From assembly GCF_013403985.1 (NCBI RefSeq), contig NZ_JABFDF010000005.1:1-64000 (forward strand): a DNA stretch of 64,000 bases. The letters run 5' to 3'. The DNA comes from Winogradskyella ludwigii (lineage in GTDB: Bacteria > Bacteroidota > Bacteroidia > Flavobacteriales > Flavobacteriaceae). How positions within the stretch are numbered: the first letter of the stretch is position 1; each line of letters starts with the position of its first letter. Positions 62,849 to 64,000 of this stretch are shown here, piece by piece. The notes beneath the pieces were generated by a model. The model had not been told where the DNA came from. It searched no databases and saw nothing but the letters and a program-made list of their open reading frames with translations. Made by a program: the position numbers and the translations under genes.

Positions 62849-64000
62849 TTATTTCAACTTTTTCTTTACTTCTACTTCTTGGAACGCCTCAATTACATCT
62901 CCAATAACAATGTCATTGTAGTTTTTAATTTGCATACCACAATCGTATCCTTTAGCGACTTCTCTTACATCATCCTTGAATCGTTTTAAGGCTTCTAGTG
63001 ATCCTGTATGAACCACAACACCATCTCTAATAATTCTTATGTTAGAGTTTCTAAAGATTTTACCATTCATTACCATACAACCAGCAATGTTACCAACCTT
63101 AGAGACTTTAAATACTTCTCTAATCTCTGCAGTACCTGTAACCTCTTCTTTCAATTCTGGAGATAACATACCTTCCATAGCATCTTTAAGATCGTTGATT
63201 GCTGCATAGATAATAGAATAGGTTCTGATATCAATTTCTTCCTTATCTGCAATCATTCTTGCATTTCCAACAGGACGAACATTAAATCCAACAATAATAG
63301 CATCTGAAGCTGTTGCTAGTAACACATCACTTTCTGTAATGGCACCAACACCCTTATGTATAATATTAACCTGAATTTCTTCAGTAGATAATTTCTGGAA
63401 TGAATCCGTTAATGCTTCCACAGAACCGTCAACATCACCTTTAAGAATGATATTAAGCTCTTGGAAATCACCAAGTGCAATACGTCTTCCAATTTCATCT
63501 AATGTAATATGACGTTGTGTTCTAACAGACTGCTCACGTTGTAATTGTGTACGTTTCGTTGCAATTTGTTTTGCTTCGCGCTCATCTGCAAAGACATTAA
63601 ACTTATCACCTGCTTGAGGTGCTCCGTCTAGACCAAGAATAGATACTGGAGTAGCAGGACCTGCTTCTCTTACATCATGTCCTCGTTCATCTTGCATGGC
63701 TTTTACTTTACCACTATTTTTTCCGGCTAAAACATAATCACCAACTTTTAAGGTACCTGCTTGTACTAAAATTGTTGATACATAACCTCTACCTTTATCT
63801 AAGTAAGCTTCAACCACTGTTCCGCTTGCCGCTTTGTTAGGATTTGCTGTTAACTCTAATAATTCAGCTTCAAGTAATACTTTTTCAAGTAATTCTTTAA
63901 CACCGGTTCCTACTTTCGCAGAGATGTCATGAGATTGAATTTTTCCACCCCAATCTTCTACTAAAAGATTCATTTGAGCTAAACCTTCTTTTACTTTTTC
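62849..64000 (-). CDS. infB: Translation initiation factor IF-2, 3' part only
   Basis: The frame is open to the window edge, and 383 residues are visible. They cover the end of the G-domain ([20 protein letters not shown]), domain II ([19 protein letters not shown] and later [15 protein letters not shown]), domain III, and the C-terminal fMet-tRNA-binding domain ending [23 protein letters not shown] (quoted as [17 protein letters not shown]). IF-2 brings initiator tRNA to the ribosome as a GTPase. The G1-G4 motifs lie beyond the window. An internal ATG at 63973 is not the true start. Confidence 0.96.
   Translation of the reverse strand, partial: EKVKEGLAQMNLLVEDWGGKIQSHDISAKVGTGVKELLEKVLLEAELLELTANPNKAASGTVVEAYLDKGRGYVSTILVQAGTLKVGDYVLAGKNSGKVKAMQDERGHDVREAGPATPVSILGLDGAPQAGDKFNVFADEREAKQIATKRTQLQREQSVRTQRHITLDEIGRRIALGDFQELNIILKGDVDGSVEALTDSFQKLSTEEIQVNIIHKGVGAITESDVLLATASDAIIVGFNVRPVGNARMIADKEEIDIRTYSIIYAAINDLKDAMEGMLSPELKEEVTGTAEIREVFKVSKVGNIAGCMVMNGKIFRNSNIRIIRDGVVVHTGSLEALKRFKDDVREVAKGYDCGMQIKNYNDIVIGDVIEAFQEVEVKKKLK

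Noticed and set aside
1-64000. Mobile elements, CRISPR arrays, prophage or defence islands
   Set aside because: No transposase, integrase, direct-repeat array, tRNA-flanked insertion or defence family was recognised on either strand.

Overview
The window is core chromosome of a low-GC Bacteroidota, almost certainly a Flavobacteriaceae. The evidence is the type IX secretion (T9SS) and gliding proteins (SprA, RemB, PorP/SprF, cargo with type A and type B C-terminal domains), the alternative complex III respiratory operon, a MaeB malic enzyme with a phosphotransacetylase domain, several TAnnTTTG (Bacteroidota sigma factor) promoter boxes, and AT-rich spacers. The genus cannot be read from the sequence. 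No rRNA, tRNA, CRISPR array, insertion sequence or prophage was seen.

Layout. 1-12.7 kb (minus strand): T9SS cell-surface proteins. These are a truncated anchor-L adhesin, a SAP-domain stub, an apparent operon of adhesin (type B CTD), PorP/SprF-like protein and PorE-like OmpA protein, and a separate fibronectin/anchor-J/CUB protein with a type A CTD. A 609-base AT-rich spacer separates them from 13.3-19 kb (plus strand): a membrane-anchored TPR/LuxR-type regulator, a NifU-family Fe-S protein, two paralogous secreted proteins of unknown function, dodecin and an MscS channel. 19-28.1 kb (minus): tsaB, an adaptor/TolC pair without an inner-membrane pump, then two transcription units for cytochrome oxidase assembly (CxxC mini-protein, DUF420, SCO, cysteine-free SCO-like protein) and oxidase subunits (subunit IV, two subunit III genes, heme O synthase). 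28.4-41.9 kb: a metallo-hydrolase, then remB, two tonB genes, vanZ-like, gcvH, sprA and ruvA. 42-50 kb: maeB, a DUF5686 protein on plus, queG, a P450 and ruvB. 50.3-62.1 kb: one long minus-strand operon actABCDEF-coxB-coxA. 62.4-64 kb: a SPOR-domain protein and the 3' part of infB.

How they work together. Two themes dominate. The first is T9SS and gliding: the SprA translocon, the RemB motility protein, TonB energisers, and surface cargo with its own SprF/PorE-like helpers. The second is aerobic respiration: alternative complex III passes electrons to a cytochrome oxidase whose catalytic subunits I/II lie in the act operon, while subunits III/IV, heme O synthase and copper-assembly proteins lie about 22 kb away.

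Most noteworthy: an N-terminal TonB-C-like domain in RemB, sharing a cysteine pair and motifs with the two neighbouring TonB proteins; a cysteine-free SCO-like protein overlapping the real SCO gene; a conserved-looking CxxC mini-membrane protein; a helix-hairpin-helix tail on ActC; a 15-histidine segment in ActF; and a self-contained secretion cassette (cargo, SprF-like, PorE-like). Most of the window is ordinary housekeeping sequence, and no unknown defence or mobile system was found.
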